NCBI GenBank assembly: GCA_023430285.1
Contig: JAEZAV010000172.1
Coordinates: 1 to 11,986, forward strand
Length of the DNA stretch: 11,986 bases
Direction of reading: 5' to 3'
From: Methanobacteriota archaeon
GTDB taxonomy: Archaea > Methanobacteriota > Methanobacteria > Methanobacteriales > Methanobacteriaceae
In this document: positions 1-6,510 of the stretch, piece after piece
How the letters are laid out: each line of letters opens with the position of its first letter
Numbering within the stretch: the first letter of the stretch is position 1
Notes under the pieces: model-generated
Told to the model about the DNA's origin: nothing
The model's database searches: none
The model's input: the letters and a program-made list of their open reading frames with translations, nothing else
Made by a program: the position numbers and the translations under genes

Positions 1-126
1 TGGTGCAGTTGGATCCAGTGCAAATTCACATTGGAAACCATATTTCTCCAATGCCTTTGCAATATTTAGTGCTGTTACAGCATCTCCTCCAATTCCTCTA
101 CCTGTAACCACGAACAACGCTTTCAT
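1..126 (-). CDS. Unidentified protein, N-terminal 42 residues only
   Basis: The reading frame opens at an ATG read leftwards from 126 and stays open for 42 codons to the window edge, so only the N-terminus is visible. It begins MKALFVVTGRGIGGDAV and continues with a helix (TALNIAKALEKYGF) and a second short strand (CEFALDP). A hydrophobic beta strand, a glycine-rich turn and a helix are the usual start of a Rossmann-like or glycosyltransferase-like nucleotide-binding fold. I do not recognise the family with certainty. The start is well supported: AAGGAGAT lies at 131-138, five bases upstream of the ATG. The gene diverges from the ABC operon to its right. No function is assigned. Confidence 0.75.
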   Translation of the reverse strand, partial: MKALFVVTGRGIGGDAVTALNIAKALEKYGFQCEFALDPTAP

Positions 127-200
127 ACAAATCTCCTTGATACAATGTTAGTTTGAATCTAAACAATTAATGGGTTAAACTGTTTTTAAACTAGTAAAAA

Positions 201-210
201 TTTTTATATT
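201..210 (-). promoter_or_regulatory. Candidate TATA box for the gene at 1-126
   Basis: On the minus strand this reads AATATAAAAA in an A/T-rich setting, about 75 bases before the ATG at 126. That would give a leader of roughly 50 bases. The whole spacer is A/T-rich, so the match is only moderately specific. Confidence 0.3.
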
Positions 211-388
211 TTAAAAAAACCATCCCAATTTTCATTAATTTCCATATCTTATTTGGTTCATATCTTTCAATCTGATCCTTTATAATTGTTTAGAGTATCA
301 GGATATACAAGCTAAAAAAAAAACCTTATTATTTAAGATATCTGAATTCCCTTATTGAACCAAAATAGTCAGTAAACAAAAATAACAG

Positions 389-396
389 TTTATAAA
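389..396 (+). promoter_or_regulatory. Candidate TATA box for the ABC exporter operon
   Basis: TTTATAAA lies about 65 bases before the ATG at 459. A start of transcription about 25 bases downstream (near 418) would give a leader of about 40 bases containing the GGTGAT ribosome binding site. The 332-base spacer 127-458 holds this box, the divergent box at 201-210 and an A10 run near 314. I see no other gene or RNA in it. Confidence 0.4.
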
Positions 397-458
397 TTGA
401 GGTGGGTCCAAAAATAGTGGTAGAGACATATTTGTGATTGATTTACTTGGGTGATAGT

Positions 459-1193
459 ATGGAGTCTGATGAATATGTTATCCAAACATCCTCTTTAACT
501 AAAAAGTTTGGAGATTTCACTGCAATAAATGATTTAAACCTTAAAATTAAAAAAGGAGAAATTTATGGCCTGTTAGGACCTAACGGTGCTGGTAAAACCA
601 CAACTATTCGGTTACTATGTGGGCTTATCAACTACAAAATTGGAGAAGCATACGTGCTTGGAACCAAAATTCCAAATCACTCAATAGCTCATCAAATAGG
701 TTACATGCCTCAAGAAACAGCTCTTTACAAAGGATTGAGTGTTCAGCAGAATATGGAATTTTTTGGGGAGATATATGGCCTTGATAAAAAGAGGATAAGT
801 GATAGGATAGATTCTCTGCTTGAATTTATTGACCTTAAAATCTGGAAAAATGAACTTGTTGAAAATCTGAGCGGTGGAATGAAGCACAGGGTTTCACTTG
901 TTTGTGCACTCATACACGAACCAAAACTCTTATTTTTAGATGAACCAACAGTTGGAGTTGATCCAGAGTTACGGGTTTCATTCTGGAAGTACTTCAACGA
1001 TCTAAAGAATAACGGTGTTTCAATACTTATCACAACTCACTACATGGATGAGGCAAGACACTGCGACAGGATAGGCTTCATGAAATCTGGAACTCTCATA
1101 GCTGAGGATGAACCATCCCAGCTACTCAAAATTTCTGGTAAAAAATCACTTGAAGATGCTTTTCTCGTATTTTCTAGGGAGGTTCGTGAATGA
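459..1193 (+). CDS. ABC-2 type exporter, ATP-binding subunit (CcmA/DrrA-like)
   Basis: This 244-residue cytoplasmic ATPase powers the permease that follows. Motifs in order: Walker A GPNGAGKTT (40-48), Q-loop near Q85, signature LSGGM (137-141), Walker B LLFLDEP (157-163), D-loop after G166, and the switch histidine in TTH (H194). All catalytic residues are present and the length is normal for a single nucleotide-binding domain. The frame is open back to a TTG at 438. I chose the ATG at 459 because GGTGAT, a match to the archaeal 16S 3' end, lies at 450-455 just before it. The last codon overlaps the permease start (ATGA), so the two are translationally coupled. The substrate cannot be told; drug, lipid and polysaccharide export are all known for this class. 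Confidence 0.93.
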   Translation: MESDEYVIQTSSLTKKFGDFTAINDLNLKIKKGEIYGLLGPNGAGKTTTIRLLCGLINYKIGEAYVLGTKIPNHSIAHQIGYMPQETALYKGLSVQQNMEFFGEIYGLDKKRISDRIDSLLEFIDLKIWKNELVENLSGGMKHRVSLVCALIHEPKLLFLDEPTVGVDPELRVSFWKYFNDLKNNGVSILITTHYMDEARHCDRIGFMKSGTLIAEDEPSQLLKISGKKSLEDAFLVFSREVRE

Positions 1194-2338
1194 ATCTTTC
1201 AAGAACTTTAGCGGTGACTAAAAGGGTTTTTAGAGATATTAAAAATGATAAACGTACCATTGCCCTAATTTTAATCGCCCCAATATTTGCCATGTTTGTG
1301 TTTGGACTTGCATTCAGTGGAAATGTTGAAGATGTGAACACCATCATAGTGAACCATGATAGTGGCCTTGTTTTACCCAGTGGTCAGAACATATCGATTT
1401 CAAATGATATTATTTCCAATTTAAACACCTCAGTCATGAATATAACCTACATGACAGATGATGCGACTGCAGCTAAGGAAGTTCAAGATGGTAAATCATA
1501 CGCAGTCATCATATTCCCTGAAAATTTCACGCAAGAGATTATTCAAAGCCAAACAGGAACCAGTTCAGGTAATTCGAATTCAAGTACTGAAATAACTATC
1601 AAAGACGATGAAAGTATAGTTAATATTAAAACTGCTATTACTGGAACTGTGGCTGATGCAGTAACCACCACCATGGAAAATAATGGAATAAATCCTCCTG
1701 TAAAATTAAGTACAGATCCAATTTACGGTCAAAATGCTCAGTTCATAGATTTTGTTGTTCCAGGAGTCATGGGATTCATTGTTTACCTATTAACCACCCT
1801 ACTCACACTCCTTGCATTTGTTGGTGAGAGAACATCAGGAACACTTGAAAGGCTACTTTCAAGTCCTATTAAGGAGTCTGAGATGGTGGGAGGTTATGCA
1901 ATTGCATTTGGAATCATCGGAACTGTGCAGGCAGCATTTCTCCTCCTGGTTGCCATAGCTGTTTTCAGGATAACAGTCATAGGCGATGTTTTCCTGGCAT
2001 TTCTGGTTGGTGCCCTCCTAGCTGTTGTTTCACAGGCGCTTGGAATACTGCTTTCAAATCTTGCAAAAACCGAAGGACAGGCAGTGCAGTTTGTACCATT
2101 TATCATCCTGCCAGTGTTTCTGCTTTCAGGAGTTTTCTGGCCAATACAAGCAATACCAATATGGTTAAGACCATTATCATATTTGGTGCCACCAACCTAC
2201 GCAGTGGATGCCTGCAGAGCAGTTCTTCTTAAGGGATGGGGTTTAAATCAGATATGGCCCGACATTCTTGCACTCATACTATTCGCAGTTCTGTTTCTCA
2301 TCCTTGCCACACTATCCCTTAAAAGGCGGAAAGATTAA
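1190..2338 (+). CDS. ABC-2 type exporter, permease subunit
   Basis: This 382-residue integral membrane protein has the ABC2_membrane_3 (NatB/YhfI-like) layout. A short cytoplasmic N-terminus leads to one membrane helix (about 24-43). A long polar domain outside the membrane follows (about 45-185), with Ser/Asn-rich sequence near 125-135. The C-terminal half has about five further helices. The segment between the second and third helices contains GERTSGTLERLLSSPI (about 210-225), the typical coupling motif of this class. The end is basic (KRRKD). It starts inside the stop codon of the ATPase gene, and a strong AGGGAGG site at 1176-1182 inside that gene is correctly spaced. The pair therefore probably forms a dimeric exporter of two ATPases and two permeases. 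The substrate is unknown, and no regulator gene is adjacent. Confidence 0.9.
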   Translation: MNLSRTLAVTKRVFRDIKNDKRTIALILIAPIFAMFVFGLAFSGNVEDVNTIIVNHDSGLVLPSGQNISISNDIISNLNTSVMNITYMTDDATAAKEVQDGKSYAVIIFPENFTQEIIQSQTGTSSGNSNSSTEITIKDDESIVNIKTAITGTVADAVTTTMENNGINPPVKLSTDPIYGQNAQFIDFVVPGVMGFIVYLLTTLLTLLAFVGERTSGTLERLLSSPIKESEMVGGYAIAFGIIGTVQAAFLLLVAIAVFRITVIGDVFLAFLVGALLAVVSQALGILLSNLAKTEGQAVQFVPFIILPVFLLSGVFWPIQAIPIWLRPLSYLVPPTYAVDACRAVLLKGWGLNQIWPDILALILFAVLFLILATLSLKRRKD

Positions 2339-2358
2339 TAGAACATCTAAAGAATTCC

Positions 2359-2365
2359 TTTTTTT
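2359..2365 (+). terminator. Oligo-T terminator of the ABC operon
   Basis: A run of seven T lies 20 bases after the permease stop, which is the usual archaeal intrinsic terminator. A weak stem around GAATTC just before it may help. Confidence 0.5.
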
Positions 2366-2407
2366 AGTTTTAGAGCAATATTAAATCCAAAACTTAGATT
2401 ATATCTA

Positions 2408-2415
2408 TTATAAAA
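2408..2415 (+). promoter_or_regulatory. Candidate TATA box for the TauE/SafE-like gene
   Basis: TTATAAAA is a good archaeal TATA match. It predicts transcription starting near 2437 and a leader of about 70 bases. A 6-bp inverted repeat (ATTTTA, 4-base gap, TAAAAT; 2440-2455) sits on the predicted start and could be an operator, but in A/T-rich DNA it may be chance. Confidence 0.35.
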
Positions 2416-2509
2416 CATGTTACAGAGATTATAGGGCATATTTTAGCTTTAAAATCTTGGTTTGTACACTGCTAAAAATTTTTATGGAAAAAAGTTCATA
2501 TTAACGTCT

Positions 2510-3241
2510 ATGTACGATGGTTCGTTGCTGTTTTTTCTGGCTGCATTCCTGTCAATTGTTGTGGGCACAGTGGCAGGATTCGGTACCTCAACAATTTTTC
2601 TTCCTATTGCATTGTTCTTTGTAGATTTTAAGACTGCACTTGTGCTGGTAGCTGTTAGCCATCTTTCTGGTAACATCGGCGCCACAACCTTCTTTCGCCA
2701 TGGTTTGGATAAGAAATTGATAGTGCTCTTTGGTGTTCCAAGCATCTTGCTCACGGTGCTCGGGGCATACTTGGTGGTCTACGTTCCTCAAAACATTTTA
2801 ATAATAATTTTAGGAATTTGCCTCCTTATTTACTCTGTGACCTTTCTTTTAAAGCCTGATGTCAAGGTGGCTGCAAACAGAAACAACACAATCTTTGGTG
2901 GTGGGCTCTCCGGACTATTACAGGGTTTAGCTGGTATAGGTGGACCCATTAGAAGTGCATTTTTAATATCCTACGATCTAGATAAGTACAGATATATAGC
3001 CACACTTGCAGCTTTGGCGGTGCTTATCGATCTAACCAGACTGCCAATTTATCTTGCAAACAACCTGCTAGAACCCCAGTACTACTACTACATACCCGTA
3101 CTCGTGGTTTTAGGAATATTAGGTTCTTACATCGGTAAGAGAATAGTGAACATCATACCACAGGCCCTGTTTAAAAGAATGGTTTTGGTGGCAATTGGAC
3201 TTGCAAGCATTGTTCTCATTATTGGTGGATTGAAAGTCTAA
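2510..3241 (+). CDS. TauE/SafE family membrane permease
   Basis: This predicted 243-residue membrane protein is almost wholly hydrophobic, with about seven or eight helices. It shows the internal repeat of the TauE/SafE (DUF81) family: GTVAGFGTSTI at 19-29 in the first half and GGGLSGLLQGLAGIGGP at 130-146 in the second. Family members export or import sulfur-containing anions such as sulfite, sulfoacetate or thiosulfate, but the substrate here is unknown. The frame is open back to a TTG at 2462. I prefer the ATG at 2510 because the sequence from there is a normal N-terminus (MYDGSLLFFLAAF) while the upstream codons look like leader. Neither start has a Shine-Dalgarno site. It stands alone, after the ABC operon terminator and convergent with the minus-strand pair. 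Confidence 0.85.
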   Translation: MYDGSLLFFLAAFLSIVVGTVAGFGTSTIFLPIALFFVDFKTALVLVAVSHLSGNIGATTFFRHGLDKKLIVLFGVPSILLTVLGAYLVVYVPQNILIIILGICLLIYSVTFLLKPDVKVAANRNNTIFGGGLSGLLQGLAGIGGPIRSAFLISYDLDKYRYIATLAALAVLIDLTRLPIYLANNLLEPQYYYYIPVLVVLGILGSYIGKRIVNIIPQALFKRMVLVAIGLASIVLIIGGLKV

Positions 3242-3248
3242 AAAAAAA
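3240..3248 (-). terminator. Oligo-T terminator of the pelA/MraY-like pair
   Basis: Nine A on the plus strand give a T9 run on the minus strand, 15 bases past the stop of the MraY-like gene. A G/C-rich patch (GGGGCCC) just before it could slow the polymerase. The run overlaps the stop codon of the convergent TauE gene, so the two transcription units end back to back. Confidence 0.5.
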
Positions 3249-3263
3249 GTGGGGCCCTTTAGA

Positions 3264-4163
3264 TTATTTTGCAGAGTAGGGATTGTAAAAAAGTCTTCTA
3301 AACCCTAAACTGATCAAGACGGGATTTTTTATGGTGACACTCCTTTTTTTGAGGGTGGTTCTCCTCATCAGATCTCCAAGTCCTCCTCCTGTTAAAACAT
3401 CCATGAAGTAATCTCCAAATCTGGGATCATTGATGTTTAGATTTTTTTCGAGGAACTGTTTCAAGTTGTTCTGTCTGAGGTAGGCTATTACCATGGTTGT
3501 TAGTAAGAGCAGGACAAGCGTTACAACGAAGGTTGTGGTTGGTGTGAAGTTGCCAATTAGGCCTCCTAAAAATGCAAATGAAACACCCAGGGCCACTGCA
3601 AAGCTGTGATTTCCAACTTCACCCATCATTATTTTGCCCCTGTAGTCCAGTGGTGCGTATCCAAGGCACGCTGCAAGTAGTACGAGTACTGGAAGGTAAA
3701 GGTATCCGAAGGCTAAAATTCCCATGAGTACCAGTGCTCCCATGATTATAACAGTTGTGCATGCTGTTCCAGGCTGCATATCTGCTATGTTCATGGGTTG
3801 GATCATGAGGGCTATGAGTATCGAAACTGGTCCGAGGTAGAAGTATCCCACAACCATGACCAGCAGCATTCCAATACCCCTTGAAAGCTGTCCAAATTCT
3901 AAGTTGCTTCCCCTGATCTTTTTCCTTCCAACAATATCATCTAACAGTGCAAATAAACCTATTATGAGTATTAAATATTTGCCTGGAGCCGGGAAAAAGA
4001 TGAGAAGAACTATGAAAGGGGCTATGCCCACTGCCCTTGGAGTGCCTCCCCTTATGTTCGTGTAGAGATTTCCCCCGAATCTGGTTATGAGTTCCTTAAA
4101 TCCCAGTGTCAATAGTAGGGATGCTAAAAAAACTGTAACAACCGTAGCTAATTCGTTTAAAAT
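3264..4163 (-). CDS. MraY/WecA-like (GT4) polyprenyl-phosphate glycosyl-1-phosphate transferase
   Basis: A multi-helix membrane enzyme of the MraY/WecA superfamily, which moves a sugar-1-phosphate from a UDP-sugar to a polyprenyl phosphate at the inner face of the membrane. With the start chosen here it has 299 residues. Visible motifs: GGTPRAVG (39-46, matching the GTPxxGG loop of MraY), the Asp pair in LLDDIVGRK (D75, D76), NIADMQPG (125-132, matching the NxxD loop), and GEVGNHSF (181-188) where the family usually has GDxGS. The MraY HHH motif is not seen. In a pseudomurein-walled methanogen this could be a cell-wall precursor or N-glycan lipid transferase; which one is not decidable here. 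Start: the first ATG/GTG/TTG-type codon is a TTG at 4112, without a ribosome site and in the middle of the first helix. An ATT at 4163 has GGGGAG seven bases upstream and restores the helix. It follows pelA by 58 bases. Confidence 0.75.
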   Translation of the reverse strand: MLNELATVVTVFLASLLLTLGFKELITRFGGNLYTNIRGGTPRAVGIAPFIVLLIFFPAPGKYLILIIGLFALLDDIVGRKKIRGSNLEFGQLSRGIGMLLVMVVGYFYLGPVSILIALMIQPMNIADMQPGTACTTVIIMGALVLMGILAFGYLYLPVLVLLAACLGYAPLDYRGKIMMGEVGNHSFAVALGVSFAFLGGLIGNFTPTTTFVVTLVLLLLTTMVIAYLRQNNLKQFLEKNLNINDPRFGDYFMDVLTGGGLGDLMRRTTLKKRSVTIKNPVLISLGFRRLFYNPYSAK

Positions 4164-4170
4164 TTTCTTT

Positions 4171-4176
4171 CTCCCC
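4171..4176 (-). promoter_or_regulatory. Shine-Dalgarno site that decides the start of the MraY-like gene
   Basis: GGGGAG on the minus strand is followed by seven bases and then an in-frame ATT codon at 4163. No ATG, GTG or TTG lies at a usable distance in this frame, and the frame is closed by a stop just upstream (4179-4181). Confidence 0.5.
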
Positions 4177-4221
4177 TGTTATTTCTTTTTGTGCAGTTAT
4201 ATTAGTCTAAATTGGATTTGT

Positions 4222-5289
4222 TTAGCTTCTTGTGAGTGGATATCGGAGTGTGGATGCTATGCCTCCCAAAGCTGAGAGTTGTTTACCTCCGTCGTGTTCG
4301 CTGCTTATTATTACCACGTTTCCACCCATGTTTTCTGTTAGATCCATGAGTTTTTCAATGTCCCCTTCACGTACCAGTTCATCTATTACAAGAAGTGTTT
4401 CTGCGGCTCCTGTTTGAACTGCTTCACCCACCTCTTTTTTACCGTATGCAACTAGTTTTGAGGATTTTCCGATTTCTGAGAGCAGTTCTTCAACCTTCCT
4501 GATTTCAAAGGCTATTCTTCCCTCTGTGGCCATTTTTTCTATTACACCCTTCTTCAGAACTTCGGTTATTCCTGTTCTTCCACCTGCACCCGTGCTTTCA
4601 AGTACAGTCATCTTGGCTATGTCGGCGTACTTTTGAGTGAGAAAATCATGGAAATCTCCCTTTGAAAATCCTGGTCCTGCTAGTATCACGGTATTAACTT
4701 CTTTAAATCCTTTGATGACTTCTGCTAGTTCTGTGAAAAAGTCGTTTATGACTTGTTTACGATTTTTCTGTACTATTCTTTTGCCTGATACACTGCCGAT
4801 TATGGGTCCGTAGTATTCTACTCCGTACTGTCTTATAATCCCTATGTCTGCAACATCGTCTTCTATTGCAACTATTAATGCAGATGGTTTTTTTGAAGAT
4901 TTTATCGAATCCTTAAGTCTTTTAAGGTTCCATTTGGACCAGTGTTCCTTCTGGATTTTTATTGAATTTTTGAGTTTGAGATCTAGGGTGTGGAAGGAGC
5001 CCAGTGGCACCAGATCTTCGGGACCTATTTCTATGGTTCCTGTTGCCCTTAATTTTCCTGTGTACTTGTGGAAACTGATATCATCCACCCTTACACCCAT
5101 GAAGAACGTCTTTTTTATTCCTCTGTCACTCCTGATCCTTTCTCCGGTAGAATCTTGGATCCTTCTACTGGTGAGGGATGATACCAAATCATTCTTTTCT
5201 ATTATATGGGATAAATGCCACAGATCATCGAGTGTTTCTGGAACTACTTCTATTACTCCCTTCTTTTTATCTTGATAAACTATGCGCAA
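4222..5289 (-). CDS. pelA: Pelota / Dom34 ribosome-rescue factor
   Basis: A 355-residue cytoplasmic protein of the eRF1/Dom34 family. With aEF1A and ABCE1 it enters the empty A site of stalled ribosomes and splits them (no-go and non-stop surveillance). It has the three expected domains: an Sm-like N-domain (about 1-125) with the hallmark ETLDDLWHL near 18-26, a central domain (about 127-250) with ILAGPGFSKGDF, and a C-terminal domain (about 255-355) with LLVIDELVREGD. The eRF1 GGQ peptide-release motif is absent, as expected for pelota. The frame is open to a GTG at 5298, but the ribosome site GGGAG (5298-5302) overlaps that codon. The TTG at 5289 lies eight bases after it and gives the family-typical start MRIVYQD, so I chose it. 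The MraY-like gene follows on the same strand, probably co-transcribed. Confidence 0.93.
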   Translation of the reverse strand: MRIVYQDKKKGVIEVVPETLDDLWHLSHIIEKNDLVSSLTSRRIQDSTGERIRSDRGIKKTFFMGVRVDDISFHKYTGKLRATGTIEIGPEDLVPLGSFHTLDLKLKNSIKIQKEHWSKWNLKRLKDSIKSSKKPSALIVAIEDDVADIGIIRQYGVEYYGPIIGSVSGKRIVQKNRKQVINDFFTELAEVIKGFKEVNTVILAGPGFSKGDFHDFLTQKYADIAKMTVLESTGAGGRTGITEVLKKGVIEKMATEGRIAFEIRKVEELLSEIGKSSKLVAYGKKEVGEAVQTGAAETLLVIDELVREGDIEKLMDLTENMGGNVVIISSEHDGGKQLSALGGIASTLRYPLTRS

Positions 5290-5297
5290 ATGTAACA

Positions 5298-5302
5298 CTC
5301 CC
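5298..5302 (-). promoter_or_regulatory. Ribosome binding site deciding the pelA start
   Basis: GGGAG on the minus strand overlaps the first base of the in-frame GTG at 5298, so that codon cannot be its start. The next in-frame start codon, TTG at 5289, is correctly spaced. Confidence 0.6.
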
Positions 5303-5362
5303 TATTTTCAGTTTAATTCACTATCGATTTCAGTGCTTCTCATCTGATCTTTTAATTTGTTA

Positions 5363-5372
5363 ATATTTTAAA
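5363..5372 (-). promoter_or_regulatory. Candidate TATA box for pelA
   Basis: TTTAAAATAT on the minus strand lies about 75 bases before the pelA start. It is the best match in the spacer on that strand, but weak. Confidence 0.25.
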
Positions 5373-5500
5373 CTTTGGTGAAAAAAAATGGCTTTGATCT
5401 TTTCATAAAATGAACCATCCCCCACATGACCTTGATAGTAGGTTTACTTACACTAATGTAATATGATAATCTCAATCGTAGCAAGTTACCAAGTAATAAC

Positions 5501-5508
5501 TTATAAAA
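5501..5508 (+). promoter_or_regulatory. TATA box for the REC-PAS gene
   Basis: TTATAAAA lies 37 bases before the ATG at 5545, predicting a start near 5528-5530 and a leader of only about 15 bases that still contains the GTGAT ribosome site (5535-5539). Confidence 0.5.
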
Positions 5509-5544
5509 ACAATTGAAGCACATATTAGTTAACAGTGATAATTA

Positions 5545-6375
5545 ATGCCGGACAAAATTTTGATTGTTGAAGATGAAGTAATCACCGCCATGGACATCAA
5601 GAACATGTTGAAAAACTTTGGATTTGATGTTGTAGGAATCGCTTCCACTGGAAAGGATGCGATCAATAAGGCAGAAGAATTCAGATCAGACCTCGTACTT
5701 ATGGATATCAGTCTCAAGGGAGAGATGGATGGAATTGAAGCTGCTGAAGAAATAAAATCTCTTTACGATATTCCAGTTGTTTATATGAGTGCATTCACTG
5801 ACACCAATACCTTCGAAAGAATAAAATTTACCAATCCCTATGGTTTTGTAAATAAACCCGTGAGTTCTGAGCTGCTTCTGATATCCATCGAAACAGCCAT
5901 CTACAAACACAACCTCGATAAAAAATTGGCAGAAAGTCAGGAAAAACTCAGGGATGCACATGACAATCTAGAGTTAAGGGTTCAAGAAAGGACGGCTGAA
6001 CTTGAAAATGCCTACAAAGAACTTTCAGATATTTATAACAATGCACCCTGCGGTTATCATTCTCTTGATAAAGATGGTTACTTTGTTAAAATTAACAACA
6101 CAGAACTCAAATGGCTCGGATACTCCATGGATGAAATCATTGGAAAAAAGAAGTTCCTAGATCTTGTGACTGATGAAGGTGTTAAAATATTTGAAAAAAA
6201 TTATCCTGGCTTCGTAGAACGGGGATTTGTGCACGATCTGGAATATGACATGATCAAAAAGGATGGATCACTAATAACAATTCTTTTAAGTGCTACAGCA
6301 ATTTACGATGATGATCACAACTTTTTGACGAGCAGATCAACAATTTTTGATATAAGTAATCGTAAAAAGATGTAA
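5545..6375 (+). CDS. Response regulator with receiver and PAS domains, no output domain
   Basis: A 276-residue soluble signalling protein. Residues 1-120 are a complete receiver domain: acidic pocket E9/D10, phospho-acceptor D54 in LVLMDISL, switch S82 and conserved K104 followed by P105. Residues about 125-160 form a charged helix, probably a coiled coil (LRVQERTAELENAYKEL), that commonly links signalling modules. Residues about 163-275 are a PAS sensor domain with the usual end (STIFDISNRKKM). In relatives this end normally leads into a histidine kinase or another PAS domain; here two stop codons (TAATAA) follow. It has no DNA-binding or enzymatic domain, so it likely acts through protein contacts, for example with partner histidine kinases encoded elsewhere. 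Methanobacteriales carry many such REC-PAS proteins. No partner gene is adjacent. The ATG follows a GTGAT ribosome site. Confidence 0.88.
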   Translation: MPDKILIVEDEVITAMDIKNMLKNFGFDVVGIASTGKDAINKAEEFRSDLVLMDISLKGEMDGIEAAEEIKSLYDIPVVYMSAFTDTNTFERIKFTNPYGFVNKPVSSELLLISIETAIYKHNLDKKLAESQEKLRDAHDNLELRVQERTAELENAYKELSDIYNNAPCGYHSLDKDGYFVKINNTELKWLGYSMDEIIGKKKFLDLVTDEGVKIFEKNYPGFVERGFVHDLEYDMIKKDGSLITILLSATAIYDDDHNFLTSRSTIFDISNRKKM

Positions 6376-6471
6376 TAACAATTTTTGAATAGTCTTGCAA
6401 AGGTTCCAAACTACCTTCAAAATCAAGCTATTTTTACTTAATAAATTGATCTAACCAAAAAAGGATAAAAA

Positions 6472-6506
6472 AAATAAGAATTGAATCATTTGCTTAATTC
6501 TTATTT
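6472..6506. terminator. Hairpin terminator shared by two convergent genes
   Basis: A perfect 11-bp inverted repeat, AAATAAGAATT (6472-6482) and AATTCTTATTT (6496-6506), lies between the REC-PAS gene and the convergent secreted-protein gene, four bases past the latter's stop codon. Read on the minus strand the stem is followed by a T-rich tract; read on the plus strand by CGTTTTAAT. It probably ends both transcripts, the minus-strand one more efficiently. Confidence 0.6.
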
Positions 6507-6510
6507 CGTT

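Noticed and set aside
252..364. Inverted repeat TTTGGTTCA (252-260) and TGAACCAAA (356-364)
   Set aside because: Nine-base arms nearly 100 bases apart in A/T-rich DNA can arise by chance, and no function at this spacing is apparent.
127..458. Possible riboswitch or RNA gene in the first spacer
   Set aside because: No stable stem-loops or G/C-rich segment were found; the content fits two divergent promoters.
4844..5275. 143-codon plus-strand open frame opposite pelA
   Set aside because: It is fully antisense to the well-supported pelA frame, has no ribosome site and resembles no protein family.
5448..5461. Short inverted repeat TTACA-N4-TGTAA upstream of the REC-PAS gene
   Set aside because: Arms of five bases, well upstream of the TATA box, too weak to call an operator without conservation data.
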